A stretch of 64,000 nucleotides of DNA from NCBI RefSeq assembly GCF_008312935.1, contig NZ_VSZO01000001.1, positions 806,001 through 870,000 of the forward strand, given 5' to 3'. Positions 43,179-51,773 of this stretch are shown here, piece after piece. Source of the stretch: Roseiconus lacunae. Its GTDB lineage: Bacteria; Planctomycetota; Planctomycetia; Pirellulales; Pirellulaceae. The notes beneath the pieces are model-generated. The model saw nothing but the letters and a program-made list of their open reading frames with translations. It was not told the origin of the DNA and made no database searches. Numbering within the stretch: position 1 is the stretch's first letter; every line of letters starts with the position of its first letter. The position numbers and the translations under genes were made by a program.

Positions 43179-44822
43179 ATGCCCCTCTTCGTTTTTGGCC
43201 ATCGCAATCCGGACACCGACGCGATTTGTGCCGCGATCGCCTACGCCGATTTTCTCCGCCGGACGACTCGTCCGGATGCCATCGCGGCCTGTTGCGGTGC
43301 CCCAAACCAACGAACGGAATTCGCCCTCAAGAAAGCCGGCCTCTCGCACCCACGGATCGTCATGGATGTGCGTCCGGTGATCGAAGACGTCTGCCAAACC
43401 GACGTGACTCTGGCCACCTGCGAAGAGGTGTTTTACGAGGTTTATCGCCGCATGGACGACCGGGGACTTCGCAGCATTCCGGTGGTCGACCGTGACAAGA
43501 AGTTGGTCGGAATCGTTACCCTGTTGGACCTTCTGGAACTGGTCCTCAACAGCAACGTCGACCCGACGACGGCACGACAAGTCCGCACCAACCTTTCCAA
43601 GATTGTCTCAGTCTTGGGCGGTGAATTCCAACATGCCGTCGAACCGGACCGCGACGAAGATTTGATCGTCAGCGTCGGTGCGATGAGCGCCGGCGGGTTT
43701 ACCGAACACATCAAACAATTTCCCGCCGAGCGTTTGATCGTCGTCAGCGGTGACCGTCCCACGATCCAGTTACCCGCGCTGGAAGTCGGCGTCCGCGCCC
43801 TTGTCGTCACCGGCGGGTATGAACTCAGCGACGGCCTGATGCAACTGGCACAAGCCCGTGGGATTTCGGTCTTGCGCAGCCCGTTTGATACGGCAACGAC
43901 GACGATGCGGATCAAAGCCGCCCAGCTGATCAGTGGCGTCGTGGAATCGGACTTCATGTCACTGCCGGCCCGCATGCCCGTCGCCGATGCCCGCCGTGAA
44001 ATCTTTCGTTCGCCACAAACGATCTTTCCCGTTCTCGAAGACGGCGAGCTGGTCGGAGTGCTCAGTAAAAGCGACCTCGTCAATCCACCCAAACCCGAAT
44101 TGGTCTTGGTCGACCACAACGAGATCGGCCAAGCGGTCGCCGGGGCCGACGAAGCACGGATCATCGAAGTCCTCGACCACCACCGGCTCGGCGGTTCCTT
44201 GAAGTCGACCGAGCCGATTCGTTTGACGATGGAACCGGTCGGTTCAACGTGCACGCTGGTCGCCAAAATGTTCCAACAAGCCGGCATCGATCCCGATCCC
44301 TCGATCGCCCTTTGCATGGCTTCTGGGATGATCAGCGACACGCTGTTCTTGCGTTCGCCGACGACCACCGACACCGACCGCAACATGCTCGATTGGCTGC
44401 AGCGATTCTGTAGCGTCCAACTCGATCAGTTCGCCAACGACTTCTTCAAAGTCGGCTCGGCCCTGAGAACCTGCAGCCCCGACGAAGTGGTCCGCGAAGA
44501 CTGCAAGCACTTCGAAGAGTCGGGACAGAAATTTTCAATCTCACAAATCGAAGAAATCGGCTTCGACCTCTTTTGGCAGCGCAAGAAGGAACTTTTCGGT
44601 GCCCTCGAAAGCATGGCAAACTCGCAGCAATTGGAATTCAGTGCGCTTTTGGTGACCGACATCGCCAGCAACGGCAGTTTGTTGTTGATGAGCCGGGAAC
44701 CGGAGGGCTGGGAAGAGATCAACTATCCAGAACTTGAGGACCGGCTCTATCAACTCGATGGCGTCGTCAGCCGCAAAAAGCAACTCCTCCCGCTGATCAG
44801 CAGCCTCATGGAATCGCACTGA
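43179..44822 (+). CDS. ppaC: Type II (Mn-dependent) inorganic pyrophosphatase with CBS and DRTGG domains
   Basis: Hydrolyses pyrophosphate. In the 547-residue protein the N-terminal DHH part (FGHRNPDTDAICAAIAYADF) is followed by a CBS domain (YRRMDDRGLRSIPVVDRDKK), a DRTGG domain (VVSGDRPTIQLPALEVGVRA, then SVLRSPFDTATTTMRIK), a second CBS (ARREIFRSPQTIFPVLEDGE, VLSKSDLVNPP), then the second half of DHH with LVDHNEIGQAVAGADEARII and VLDHHRLGG, and a DHHA2 C-terminus. This matches the nucleotide-regulated family II enzymes, which are controlled by AMP/ADP and diadenosine polyphosphates through CBS. It stands alone on the strand. Confidence 0.95.
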   Translation: MPLFVFGHRNPDTDAICAAIAYADFLRRTTRPDAIAACCGAPNQRTEFALKKAGLSHPRIVMDVRPVIEDVCQTDVTLATCEEVFYEVYRRMDDRGLRSIPVVDRDKKLVGIVTLLDLLELVLNSNVDPTTARQVRTNLSKIVSVLGGEFQHAVEPDRDEDLIVSVGAMSAGGFTEHIKQFPAERLIVVSGDRPTIQLPALEVGVRALVVTGGYELSDGLMQLAQARGISVLRSPFDTATTTMRIKAAQLISGVVESDFMSLPARMPVADARREIFRSPQTIFPVLEDGELVGVLSKSDLVNPPKPELVLVDHNEIGQAVAGADEARIIEVLDHHRLGGSLKSTEPIRLTMEPVGSTCTLVAKMFQQAGIDPDPSIALCMASGMISDTLFLRSPTTTDTDRNMLDWLQRFCSVQLDQFANDFFKVGSALRTCSPDEVVREDCKHFEESGQKFSISQIEEIGFDLFWQRKKELFGALESMANSQQLEFSALLVTDIASNGSLLLMSREPEGWEEINYPELEDRLYQLDGVVSRKKQLLPLISSLMESH

Positions 44823-45025
44823 CGCAGCGATCGGGACGTCGAATCGCAAGAATGACTGCAGTGGGGCCATGAATTAGCCGAAACAGCTTCAATCGAACGA
44901 TCCAACCGCTTTCTATGGCGATGATTTAACAAATCGTCGTCAACTGACGGCTTGCACGAACCTGTTTCGTATTGGATACTTCTTGATTGACGGGCCAGCC
45001 CTCGGGTGTCGGCCAGTCATCAATC

Positions 45026-45109
45026 GCCGAAGTGGCGGAATTGGCAGACGCGTTGGATTCAAAATCCAATTCTGGCAACAGAGTGAGGGTTCGAGTCCCT
45101 CCTTCGGTA
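45026..45109 (+). tRNA. tRNA-Leu (anticodon CAA)
   Basis: A complete cloverleaf can be folded. The acceptor stem GCCGAAG pairs with CTTCGGT (45102-45108), starting with a G-U pair, and A at 45109 is the discriminator. The D-arm contains TTGGCAG. The anticodon stem-loop is TTGGATTCAAAATCCAA with CAA in the loop. A long variable arm (TCTGGCAACAGA) and a T-arm GAGGG-TTCGAGT-CCCTC follow. The long variable arm and 84-nt length fit a class II leucine tRNA. Confidence 0.96.
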
Positions 45110-45144
45110 CTGGTGGATCAGCAAGGTCCACCGAAGATCAAAAG

Positions 45145-45187
45145 AGCCCAGCGAGCCCGTAAAAAACGGACTCACTGGGCTTTTTTC
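45145..45187 (+). terminator. Intrinsic terminator after tRNA-Leu
   Basis: A long stem, AGCCCAGCGAGCCCGT with ACGGACTCACTGGGCT around an A-rich loop, followed by TTTTTT (total about seven Ts). It lies 36 nt after the tRNA 3' end. Confidence 0.9.
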
Positions 45188-45736
45188 GTATCCCGACACA
45201 GCTTTAGAAAAGCCCTCGCCTTCGACTCCAATCGATGAGATGGGTTCGCGTTAATGGAGTCAGACTCCGTTGTCGTCTCCGAAGCCTGCTCCGAGTGCTT
45301 CGTTCCATTTGGAATACGCGTTCGAGTCATCATGCATCTCGCTGCCGCAGGTGGATGCAACGCCAATGGGATTAGCGTGACGGACTCGGGTATCCCACAC
45401 AGCCTTCCAAATAGTCAATCAGAGGCTGGTCGGCTGAAACACCAACAGCCTCTCGGCGTATTAAGCAGTTGAACACGAATGATTCGGATTAAGTCATTTC
45501 ACTCTTCCAGTGGGAGAGTCGGGCCTTCAGGCCCGGAGAAGGCACCCTCCCCGGCCGTTTGCTCGTCCGACCCTCCCGCAAGCAGGAGGGTGCTATCCAG
45601 ATGTTTAACCCCAAAGACTCGTGTTGACCTGCTTAATGCGGGGAACTGATAGCAAAGGGACTGCTATCGCAGTATTCCGGGGGAGGTGATACCCTGCCTT
45701 TCGTTAGTGCATTCGAAGTACTCAAAGGATTGAACG
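45188..45736. other. Noncoding stretch holding repeat copy B
   Basis: This 550-base gap has no convincing gene. It contains a hairpin pair AGAGGCTG/CAGCCTCT at 45420-45454 and the MITE-like repeat at 45461-45636. The bases right before 45737 carry the ribosome site of the next gene. Confidence 0.55.
45461..45636 (-). repeat. MITE-like dispersed repeat, copy B (inverted relative to copy A)
   Basis: Begins TTAAGCAGTTGAACACGA and ends TCGTGTTGACCTGCTTAA, so again with terminal inverted repeats. Read on the minus strand it matches copy A at 21820-21997; the shared inner 174 bases have 10 differences by hand alignment and no gaps. Length 176. It lies 350 nt downstream of the tRNA-Leu. Confidence 0.88.
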
Positions 45737-46078
45737 ATGCAAAAAGTTTCTGTTGCCGTGTGCCTTGTGGCAATCGTCTTAGGAAGTTTCTTGGCTGCCG
45801 GTGTGAACGCCGAATACAAACCCGGTGCAGAGCCAGAGATTATCACCAGGGTATACAAGGTTGGTGCTCTCCCAATCTATCGCCCCAAGAAGGGCGTCTC
45901 GTTCGACATGCTCATGGCTTTTATTCAAAGTTCGGTCTCACCGAATGACTGGGAGGCAAAGGGGGGACACTCGACCATGGCACCGTATCCTCAAAACCTG
46001 TGTCTGATTGTTTCAACGACCGGAAAGAATCATGACAAGATTGTTGATCTGGTCGAGCGTTTCAGTGAAAAAGATTGA
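45737..46078 (+). CDS. Small secreted protein with WE-GG secretin-like module
   Basis: A 113-residue protein with a clear signal peptide (MQKVSVAVCLVAIVLGSFLA, likely cleavage after VNA near residue 25). AAGGA precedes the ATG by 8 bases. The mature part reads ITRVYKVGALPIYRPKKG and then SVSPNDWEAKGGHSTMAPYP, LCLIVSTTGKNHDKIVDLVE. The W-E-A-x-GG pattern followed by a hydrophobic strand and H-x-x-I helix also appears twice in the protein at 60686-62020. No function is known to me. An intrinsic terminator follows. Confidence 0.75.
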   Translation: MQKVSVAVCLVAIVLGSFLAAGVNAEYKPGAEPEIITRVYKVGALPIYRPKKGVSFDMLMAFIQSSVSPNDWEAKGGHSTMAPYPQNLCLIVSTTGKNHDKIVDLVERFSEKD

Positions 46079-46123
46079 TCAGGTCAATCGTGGAACGACG
46101 GCAAACAACGCCGGAGCAACATT

Positions 46124-46149
46124 AACCCCGTCAAAACTGACGGGGTTTT
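46124..46149 (+). terminator. Intrinsic terminator after small secreted protein
   Basis: CCCCGTCA pairs with TGACGGGG around AAAC, followed by TTTTTCTTT. It is about 48 nt after the stop. Confidence 0.88.
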
Positions 46150-46359
46150 TCTTTACCCACAGAACGCAAGTCAGGCAGATTACTTCCGCCTGCCCGCTTC
46201 GCTTTAGAACTCGATTAAGTAGGTGTGTCCATCCGTTCCCTCAATATCGATGATCAGTCGGCTGTCCTGGCCGGCACCGATCGATGCGACGCGCGAGCTG
46301 TTAAACTGAAATTTGCAGTACTGTGACTGAAGCTTTTTGTGCGTCGCTTGTCCTCATCC

Positions 46360-49179
46360 ATGAAAAGTGGCCTTATCATGATTCGATCTGAACGCCTTCC
46401 CATCTCGCTATCGGCGATCCTTATCGGCATCCTTGCCACCGCGGTGCCTTCGCCATTGATGGAACCGTCCTCAGCTCAAGAAAGCCAATCGTCTAAAATT
46501 TCTGGCGGATCCGATTCTTCACCAACGATTCCGCTCGTTTACAAAGCCGAGCACACCGGAGAAGCGTATCCCGCACCTGTTCTACCCGAATTCGATGAAC
46601 TACCAGTCGTTCGTCCGCTGCCCGATCCGTTCGCTTGGTCCGACGGAAGTGGACGATCAACCGCGTTTAAAGATTGGTCGCGCCGTCGTTCGGAAATCAA
46701 GGCAGAAATCGAACGTTACGGAATCGGCGAAAAGCCTCCCAAACCGAGTGATATCACGGCCGAATTTGAAAACAACACACTCCGCGTCTCGGTCACCGAA
46801 AATGGTGAAACGCTTACCCTCACCGCGCGTGTCGACTTGCCCGAAGGCAAAGGACCATTCCCGGCAGTGATCGGAATCGGCCGGGGCAGTGGAAGCCTTC
46901 CGCGCGAGATTTTCTCGCAGCGAAAGATCGCGATGATCGCGTTCAACTTCAATCAAGTGATGGCGCATCAGCAAAACCGAGGCAGTGAACCGATCAATCG
47001 GCTCTACCCGCAACTCACCCATATCGGTGCTTACGCGGCTTGGCCATGGGGAATCAGCCGTCTGATCGATGGCTTGGAACTTGTCGACGATGACCTGCCC
47101 ATCGACCGTCAACGTCTTGCGGTGACCGGTTGTTCGTTCGCCGGAAAAATGGCTCTCTTTGCCGGAGCGTTGGACGAACGAATTGCCCTGACGATCGCGC
47201 AAGAATCCGGCGGTGGGGGCGCGGCAGCGTGGCGGGTCTCCGAGACACTCGGTAACGTCGAAACGCTTGGCAAGACGAGCCACGCATGGTTTTTGGATGA
47301 CATGTTCCAATTTTCCGGCGCGGTCGACAAGCTTCCTTACGATCACCACGAGCTAATGGCACTCGTCGCGCCCCGCGCGCTATTGGTTCTCGGGAACCCC
47401 GACTATGAATGGTTGGCTGATGAATCGGGATACGTGTCTTGCCGAGCCGCACATGAAGTCTGGAAAAACTTTGGTGTCGGTGACCGGTTTGGGTTTTCCA
47501 TTGTTGCCGACAATCCTCACTGCCAACTACCGGACAACCAACGGCCCGAAGTCGAAGCCTTTGTCGACAAATTCCTCCTTGGCAGAACAGAGGTCGATAC
47601 ATCGGTCAGCAAACATCCCTTTGAATCAGTCGAGCATGAATTCTGGTACGACGGTTGGACCAAAGGCACCTCAAGTTTTCCCACGCTTGACGGGGCAAAT
47701 GTCGAAACGTTGACCTTCGAAGCGGAAGCGATGAATCCTGGCTCCGACTGGCAAATCAAGGAAGATACAAAGGCATCCGGAGAAAAGTACGTCATCATCA
47801 ACGATGGCCTCAATAGTACCGAAGCCGTTCCACAAAACGAGAATAGCTCGCTTTCGATTTCGGTGACCACCACCAAGGATGCGAAATACTACGTTCATGC
47901 ACGCGTGAATTGCCCCACTGCTGACGACGATTCGTTTTGGCTGAAGATCGATGACTCTGACTTCGCTGCCGTCAACGGCCTGACGACCAACGGCTGGCAA
48001 TGGGTCAAGCTCACCACGGCTGTCTTGAAACCGGGATCGCATTCGATTGTCATCAAGCACCGCGAAGACGGCGCAATGCTTGATCAAATCTTGGTCACGA
48101 CATATCCCTTCGGAGCGGAAGGGCTAGAGTCGACCACAAGTAATTTCCCCGCACTGAAAGACGCGGTGGGACAACGCTTCAAAATTGGTGTCGGTGTCAG
48201 TCATCAAGTCATCGGCAATCCCAAAGACGTCACATTGCTGCGCCGTCACTTTCAGATTGTGACACCGGAAAACTGCATGAAGCCACAAGGTATTCATCCG
48301 GAAGAACACCGTTGGAGTTTTGAGCAAACCGATGCCTTCGCAGACTTCGTTCGTCAATCTGGATTGGAGATGGTCGGTCATTGCCTAGTTTGGGCAAAGG
48401 ATGACCGCACCGACACTTGGATGATGACAGAAGGTGATCAACCGGTCTCGCGAGAGACACTCCTGCGACGTATCGAAACGCACACCGAAACCGTTGTGAA
48501 ACGCTACGCCGATGTCGTCACTCATTGGGACGTCGTCAACGAGGCGATCGGCGACAGCAACGATGGTTTACTCCGTGACTCGATCTATTCACGTACGACG
48601 GGAATCGACTTCGTCGTCACCGCCTTCGAAACCGCTCGCGCGAATGATCCCGATGCGTTGCTGATCTACAATGATTACAACGGTCACCAACCCGGCAAAC
48701 GCGAAAAGCTGATTGAGTTTTTAAAGCAACTCAAAGCCGCCGGTGCGCCCGTTGACGCCTATGGAATGCAGGGGCACTTTGAACTCGGTGATCAATCACT
48801 GTCCCAATTGCGCGAGACATTTGATGAACTTCGTAAACTGGACATCAAGATTGTCGTTTCGGAACTTGATATCGATGTGGTCAAACGAGGGCGATGGTGG
48901 TCTGATGATGGCAAGTACCGAGAGGAGCTGCGGCATTACGATCCTTACGAGGATGGCCTTCCGTCGAACGTCGAAGACGAAATGGTTCGGCAATACGTCG
49001 ACCTATTCGAACTGTTCGACGAATACAGCGAGAGTATCGCAAGGGTCTCGTTTTGGAACCTTCACGATGGTCAAAGCTGGCTGAACTATTTTCCCTGGAA
49101 GCGAACAAACTACCCCCTTTTATTCGACCGAAACCGTAATCCCAAGGCGGCGTTTCATGCGGTCATCGATCGCCTATAG
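46360..49179 (+). CDS. Secreted multidomain xylan-degrading enzyme: CE15 esterase, CBM-like domain, GH10 xylanase
   Basis: ATG at 46360 (ATG at 46378 also possible) opens a signal peptide (PISLSAILIGILATAVPSPL) and about 939 residues. Residues about 55-410 form a CE15 glucuronoyl esterase-like domain: TGCSFAGKMALFAGALDERI with the nucleophile Ser (about 259), LTIAQESGGGGAAAWRVSE and IVADNPHCQLPDNQRP with the His (about 387). Residues about 450-582 resemble a galactose-binding-like CBM (TLTFEAEAMNPGSDWQIKED). Residues about 595-939 are GH10: VTHWDVVNEAIGDSNDG (acid/base Glu about 728) and IKIVVSELDIDVV (nucleophile Glu about 835). Together they would cut lignin-carbohydrate ester links and the xylan backbone. 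Gene ends 6 nt inside the opposite gene. Confidence 0.9.
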   Translation: MKSGLIMIRSERLPISLSAILIGILATAVPSPLMEPSSAQESQSSKISGGSDSSPTIPLVYKAEHTGEAYPAPVLPEFDELPVVRPLPDPFAWSDGSGRSTAFKDWSRRRSEIKAEIERYGIGEKPPKPSDITAEFENNTLRVSVTENGETLTLTARVDLPEGKGPFPAVIGIGRGSGSLPREIFSQRKIAMIAFNFNQVMAHQQNRGSEPINRLYPQLTHIGAYAAWPWGISRLIDGLELVDDDLPIDRQRLAVTGCSFAGKMALFAGALDERIALTIAQESGGGGAAAWRVSETLGNVETLGKTSHAWFLDDMFQFSGAVDKLPYDHHELMALVAPRALLVLGNPDYEWLADESGYVSCRAAHEVWKNFGVGDRFGFSIVADNPHCQLPDNQRPEVEAFVDKFLLGRTEVDTSVSKHPFESVEHEFWYDGWTKGTSSFPTLDGANVETLTFEAEAMNPGSDWQIKEDTKASGEKYVIINDGLNSTEAVPQNENSSLSISVTTTKDAKYYVHARVNCPTADDDSFWLKIDDSDFAAVNGLTTNGWQWVKLTTAVLKPGSHSIVIKHREDGAMLDQILVTTYPFGAEGLESTTSNFPALKDAVGQRFKIGVGVSHQVIGNPKDVTLLRRHFQIVTPENCMKPQGIHPEEHRWSFEQTDAFADFVRQSGLEMVGHCLVWAKDDRTDTWMMTEGDQPVSRETLLRRIETHTETVVKRYADVVTHWDVVNEAIGDSNDGLLRDSIYSRTTGIDFVVTAFETARANDPDALLIYNDYNGHQPGKREKLIEFLKQLKAAGAPVDAYGMQGHFELGDQSLSQLRETFDELRKLDIKIVVSELDIDVVKRGRWWSDDGKYREELRHYDPYEDGLPSNVEDEMVRQYVDLFELFDEYSESIARVSFWNLHDGQSWLNYFPWKRTNYPLLFDRNRNPKAAFHAVIDRL

Positions 49180-51105
49180 CGGTATCTCGACCGCGATCTC
49201 AGCACTATAAACTGCGTTGACGTCGTGTCGTTCGTTAAAGGTTTTCTCGATGACGGCTTTGCTACGATTCAATTGCCCATCGAACAATATGTCGCCCTGA
49301 TAGGTAACCCTGACATTCTGACCGAAGTCGATCATCTGATCATTGACACGAATCAGTAGCTTTGCTGCGTCACATTGCTGAATTTCGAACGCCTGACCGT
49401 CATGCTTAACACGAACAATAGCATTCGGTCGCGCATGTTGCTGATCAACCGCCAACCAATAAAATCGCTGATGCGTTCGATCGTCTTGCTTCCAGACGAT
49501 CAGATCGGGACATGTCACACGTGAAAATTGAGCCATCCAGGGAACGGCGACGGCATCTTTTCGATTCACCCAGTGCCCCATACCTTCGTGAATCGTCACT
49601 TGGTTTCGATAGCCCCCCGGGTCTTGTCGGTGAAGGTCATCGAGTGTTGTTTTCCACTGTGATGCCAATCGGTTTCGATCATAGGCGGAATCATGTTCGC
49701 CCATGTGAATTGTAAACGGTAGGTTTCGCAGTCCGTCCGGCGTCGTCTCGTTGGGATGACCTGCCATCATCGCAGCCGCGGCCAATCGATCCGCCATTCG
49801 TGGCGCGAGCTGAAAGACGCCGTCTCCGCCGGCCGAGTACCCCATGATGTAAACACGGTTCGGATCGACATCTTCCAGCAGCACCATGTTCTCAATCACA
49901 CGCTGGAAGAAGGCATCGATGTGAGATTCGTGCCAAAGATTCCAAGTGTTGGTTGGCGCCCTCGGAACAAAGTAAACCCCTTCGTCAGGTTCGTACAGCC
50001 GCTTTTGATTCTCATATTGGCGATCGTTAACGGCTGCGGGTGCGGATCCACCGCCATGCATCGAAATATATAACCGACGTCCAGACCTTGGCTTGTCACC
50101 AAATACCTTGTACCAAAACGGCATCGTTTTATCACCGATCGTGATTTGACCACTTTCGATTTCTCTTTGCCGTTTGTTCGTTTCCCCCACGGCATAGTCT
50201 TCCCATAAGACCTCGACCAATCGCTCTGCTTGCTGCTTCGAGAGTGGTTGTGCTGCGACGCCGTCCTGTGACATCTCCGCATTCGCGGAAACCAACAATT
50301 CATCCAGCTCTTCTGCCGTCCGCTCGATGATTTCCAACTGCCGCAAAGCGGACGCCATCATGACGCGATGCTGATGCGTTCGAATCGACAGAGGCTGAGA
50401 CTTGTATGTCGTCTCCAAGATCATCGCCCGCTTATTCAAAATGAGATTGACCGCGCTGGCGAGTGAGCGTTTGATCGGCCCCCGACCTCGCAGCACAAAC
50501 TTGCGATCGGGATCGCTGACGGTTCCGTTTGCGGCCGTCAGCATACGCTCCACCATCGGGCCGATTTCTTGTCGACTGGAGTAGATGATCGTTGACCCGA
50601 CAGACTTTTTCTTCCCTGGCTTTGGCTTGTGTGAAATATTGAACTCATAGCCTTCGTGCAAATCAAACAACCAGTCGGGATCCTGGTTGACGACAAACTC
50701 CCATAGTTCCGTTGCAATTTCTCCACGAGGCTGCTGAGCAATCCCCGGGCTCGGGAAGTTACGATTCAAGTCTTTTTGTGCGTCTACGGCTCCTGGGATA
50801 TAACGCGTGTTCGCTTCAAGCCCGGCGGTGTTGACCCTGGGGATGACCACCAGCTTTCCGCGAACAATTGGCCAATGGCGAATCTGCTCCGCCGACGCCG
50901 CTCCGGCAGGTTCGTTGCCATGGATACCGCCTGTGATCACCACGGTGGGACCATCAATGCCGCTATCGTTGATATACCATGGCGTTTGCCATGGCGTGCC
51001 TTCCCCTAATAATCCGGTGTGCGTTTCAACTGCGGTCGCGACCGGCGCCGCGATCAACAGGCAAATCAAGCACAACGCTACGGATTCAAATCGCTTTTGC
51101 TTCAT
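49174..51105 (-). CDS. Exported M14-type zinc peptidase/acylase fused to alpha/beta-hydrolase esterase
   Basis: ATG at 51105 (a GTG at 51135 would overlap the VOC gene) gives 643 residues with a signal peptide (ESVALCLICLLIAAPVATAV). Residues about 50-235 are an AstE/MpaA-like M14 domain: GGIHGNEPAGAA (H62, E65), KDLNRNFPSPG, WLFDLHEGYEF (H150) and MILETT (E231). Residues about 320-560 are an alpha/beta hydrolase, RRLYISMHGGGSAPAAVND (oxyanion area), IMGYSAGGDGVFQLAP (Ser about 424) and IHEGMGHWVN (His). The C-terminal 90 residues look like a beta domain. The peptidase could be a murein-peptide or acyl-amino-acid hydrolase; substrate is not determined. Its end overlaps the GH10 gene tail (convergent). 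Confidence 0.85.
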   Translation of the reverse strand: MKQKRFESVALCLICLLIAAPVATAVETHTGLLGEGTPWQTPWYINDSGIDGPTVVITGGIHGNEPAGAASAEQIRHWPIVRGKLVVIPRVNTAGLEANTRYIPGAVDAQKDLNRNFPSPGIAQQPRGEIATELWEFVVNQDPDWLFDLHEGYEFNISHKPKPGKKKSVGSTIIYSSRQEIGPMVERMLTAANGTVSDPDRKFVLRGRGPIKRSLASAVNLILNKRAMILETTYKSQPLSIRTHQHRVMMASALRQLEIIERTAEELDELLVSANAEMSQDGVAAQPLSKQQAERLVEVLWEDYAVGETNKRQREIESGQITIGDKTMPFWYKVFGDKPRSGRRLYISMHGGGSAPAAVNDRQYENQKRLYEPDEGVYFVPRAPTNTWNLWHESHIDAFFQRVIENMVLLEDVDPNRVYIMGYSAGGDGVFQLAPRMADRLAAAAMMAGHPNETTPDGLRNLPFTIHMGEHDSAYDRNRLASQWKTTLDDLHRQDPGGYRNQVTIHEGMGHWVNRKDAVAVPWMAQFSRVTCPDLIVWKQDDRTHQRFYWLAVDQQHARPNAIVRVKHDGQAFEIQQCDAAKLLIRVNDQMIDFGQNVRVTYQGDILFDGQLNRSKAVIEKTFNERHDVNAVYSAEIAVEIPL

Positions 51106-51131
51106 TAACTTTCTCGCTCGAAACGGCGGCT

Positions 51132-51563
51132 TCACTTCGCGAAAAGCTCGGTCTCAATATTCGCGAATGCTTTGAATTCCAACGCATTCCCGCTTGGGTC
51201 TTCAAAAAACATTGTGTGCTGTTCACCGGCTTGGCCTTCGAAACGTACGTAAGGCTCGATGATAAATTCATCGACGAAGGTACGCACTCGTTCGGCAAGC
51301 TGTTTCCATTGAGGAATCTCCAGTACGACTCCAAAATGCGGTACCGGCACGGCATGATCATCGACGGGATTACAGTAATTTTGCACCTTGCCGCTGGGGC
51401 CAAGATTTGGGTTCAAGTGAACGACCAACTGATGCCCGAACATGTCATAGTCGATCCAACACGTGTCGCTACGTCCTTCCGAAAAGCCCATCTTGGTTCC
51501 ATAGAACTCACGAGCTTCGGCAACGTCACGAACCTGAATGGCAAGGTGAAACGGCGTGGGCAT
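51132..51563 (-). CDS. VOC (glyoxalase/bleomycin-resistance) family protein
   Basis: A 143-residue member of the vicinal oxygen chelate superfamily with paired beta-alpha-beta-beta-beta units: FHLAIQVRDVAEAREFYGTK at the start (metal-ligand His), FGHQLVVHLNPNLG (His), HFGVVLEIPQWKQLAERV and EQHTMFFEDPSGNALEFKAF (Glu near the end). The family is diverse, covering isomerases, dioxygenases and resistance proteins, so the reaction is unknown. It lies 26 nt before the peptidase-esterase gene, likely the same transcript. Confidence 0.85.
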   Translation of the reverse strand: MPTPFHLAIQVRDVAEAREFYGTKMGFSEGRSDTCWIDYDMFGHQLVVHLNPNLGPSGKVQNYCNPVDDHAVPVPHFGVVLEIPQWKQLAERVRTFVDEFIIEPYVRFEGQAGEQHTMFFEDPSGNALEFKAFANIETELFAK

Positions 51564-51773
51564 GTTGTTCCTTTTTCGTTAGCGGCGTACAAATCAATCG
51601 TATGTTTTGGTGAACGTCGACGGCTGTGTTTTCTCCGATCAGCTATCCGGAAACCGACCGCGCTGATCGTCGGTCGCGACCTTACCGATGTTGGCGACGC
51701 GGCCCCGATGCCAGCCCGTGCCGCTCGTGGATCTTGGAGAGGTTCAGATCGCATCGATTCGGCTAACGAGACC

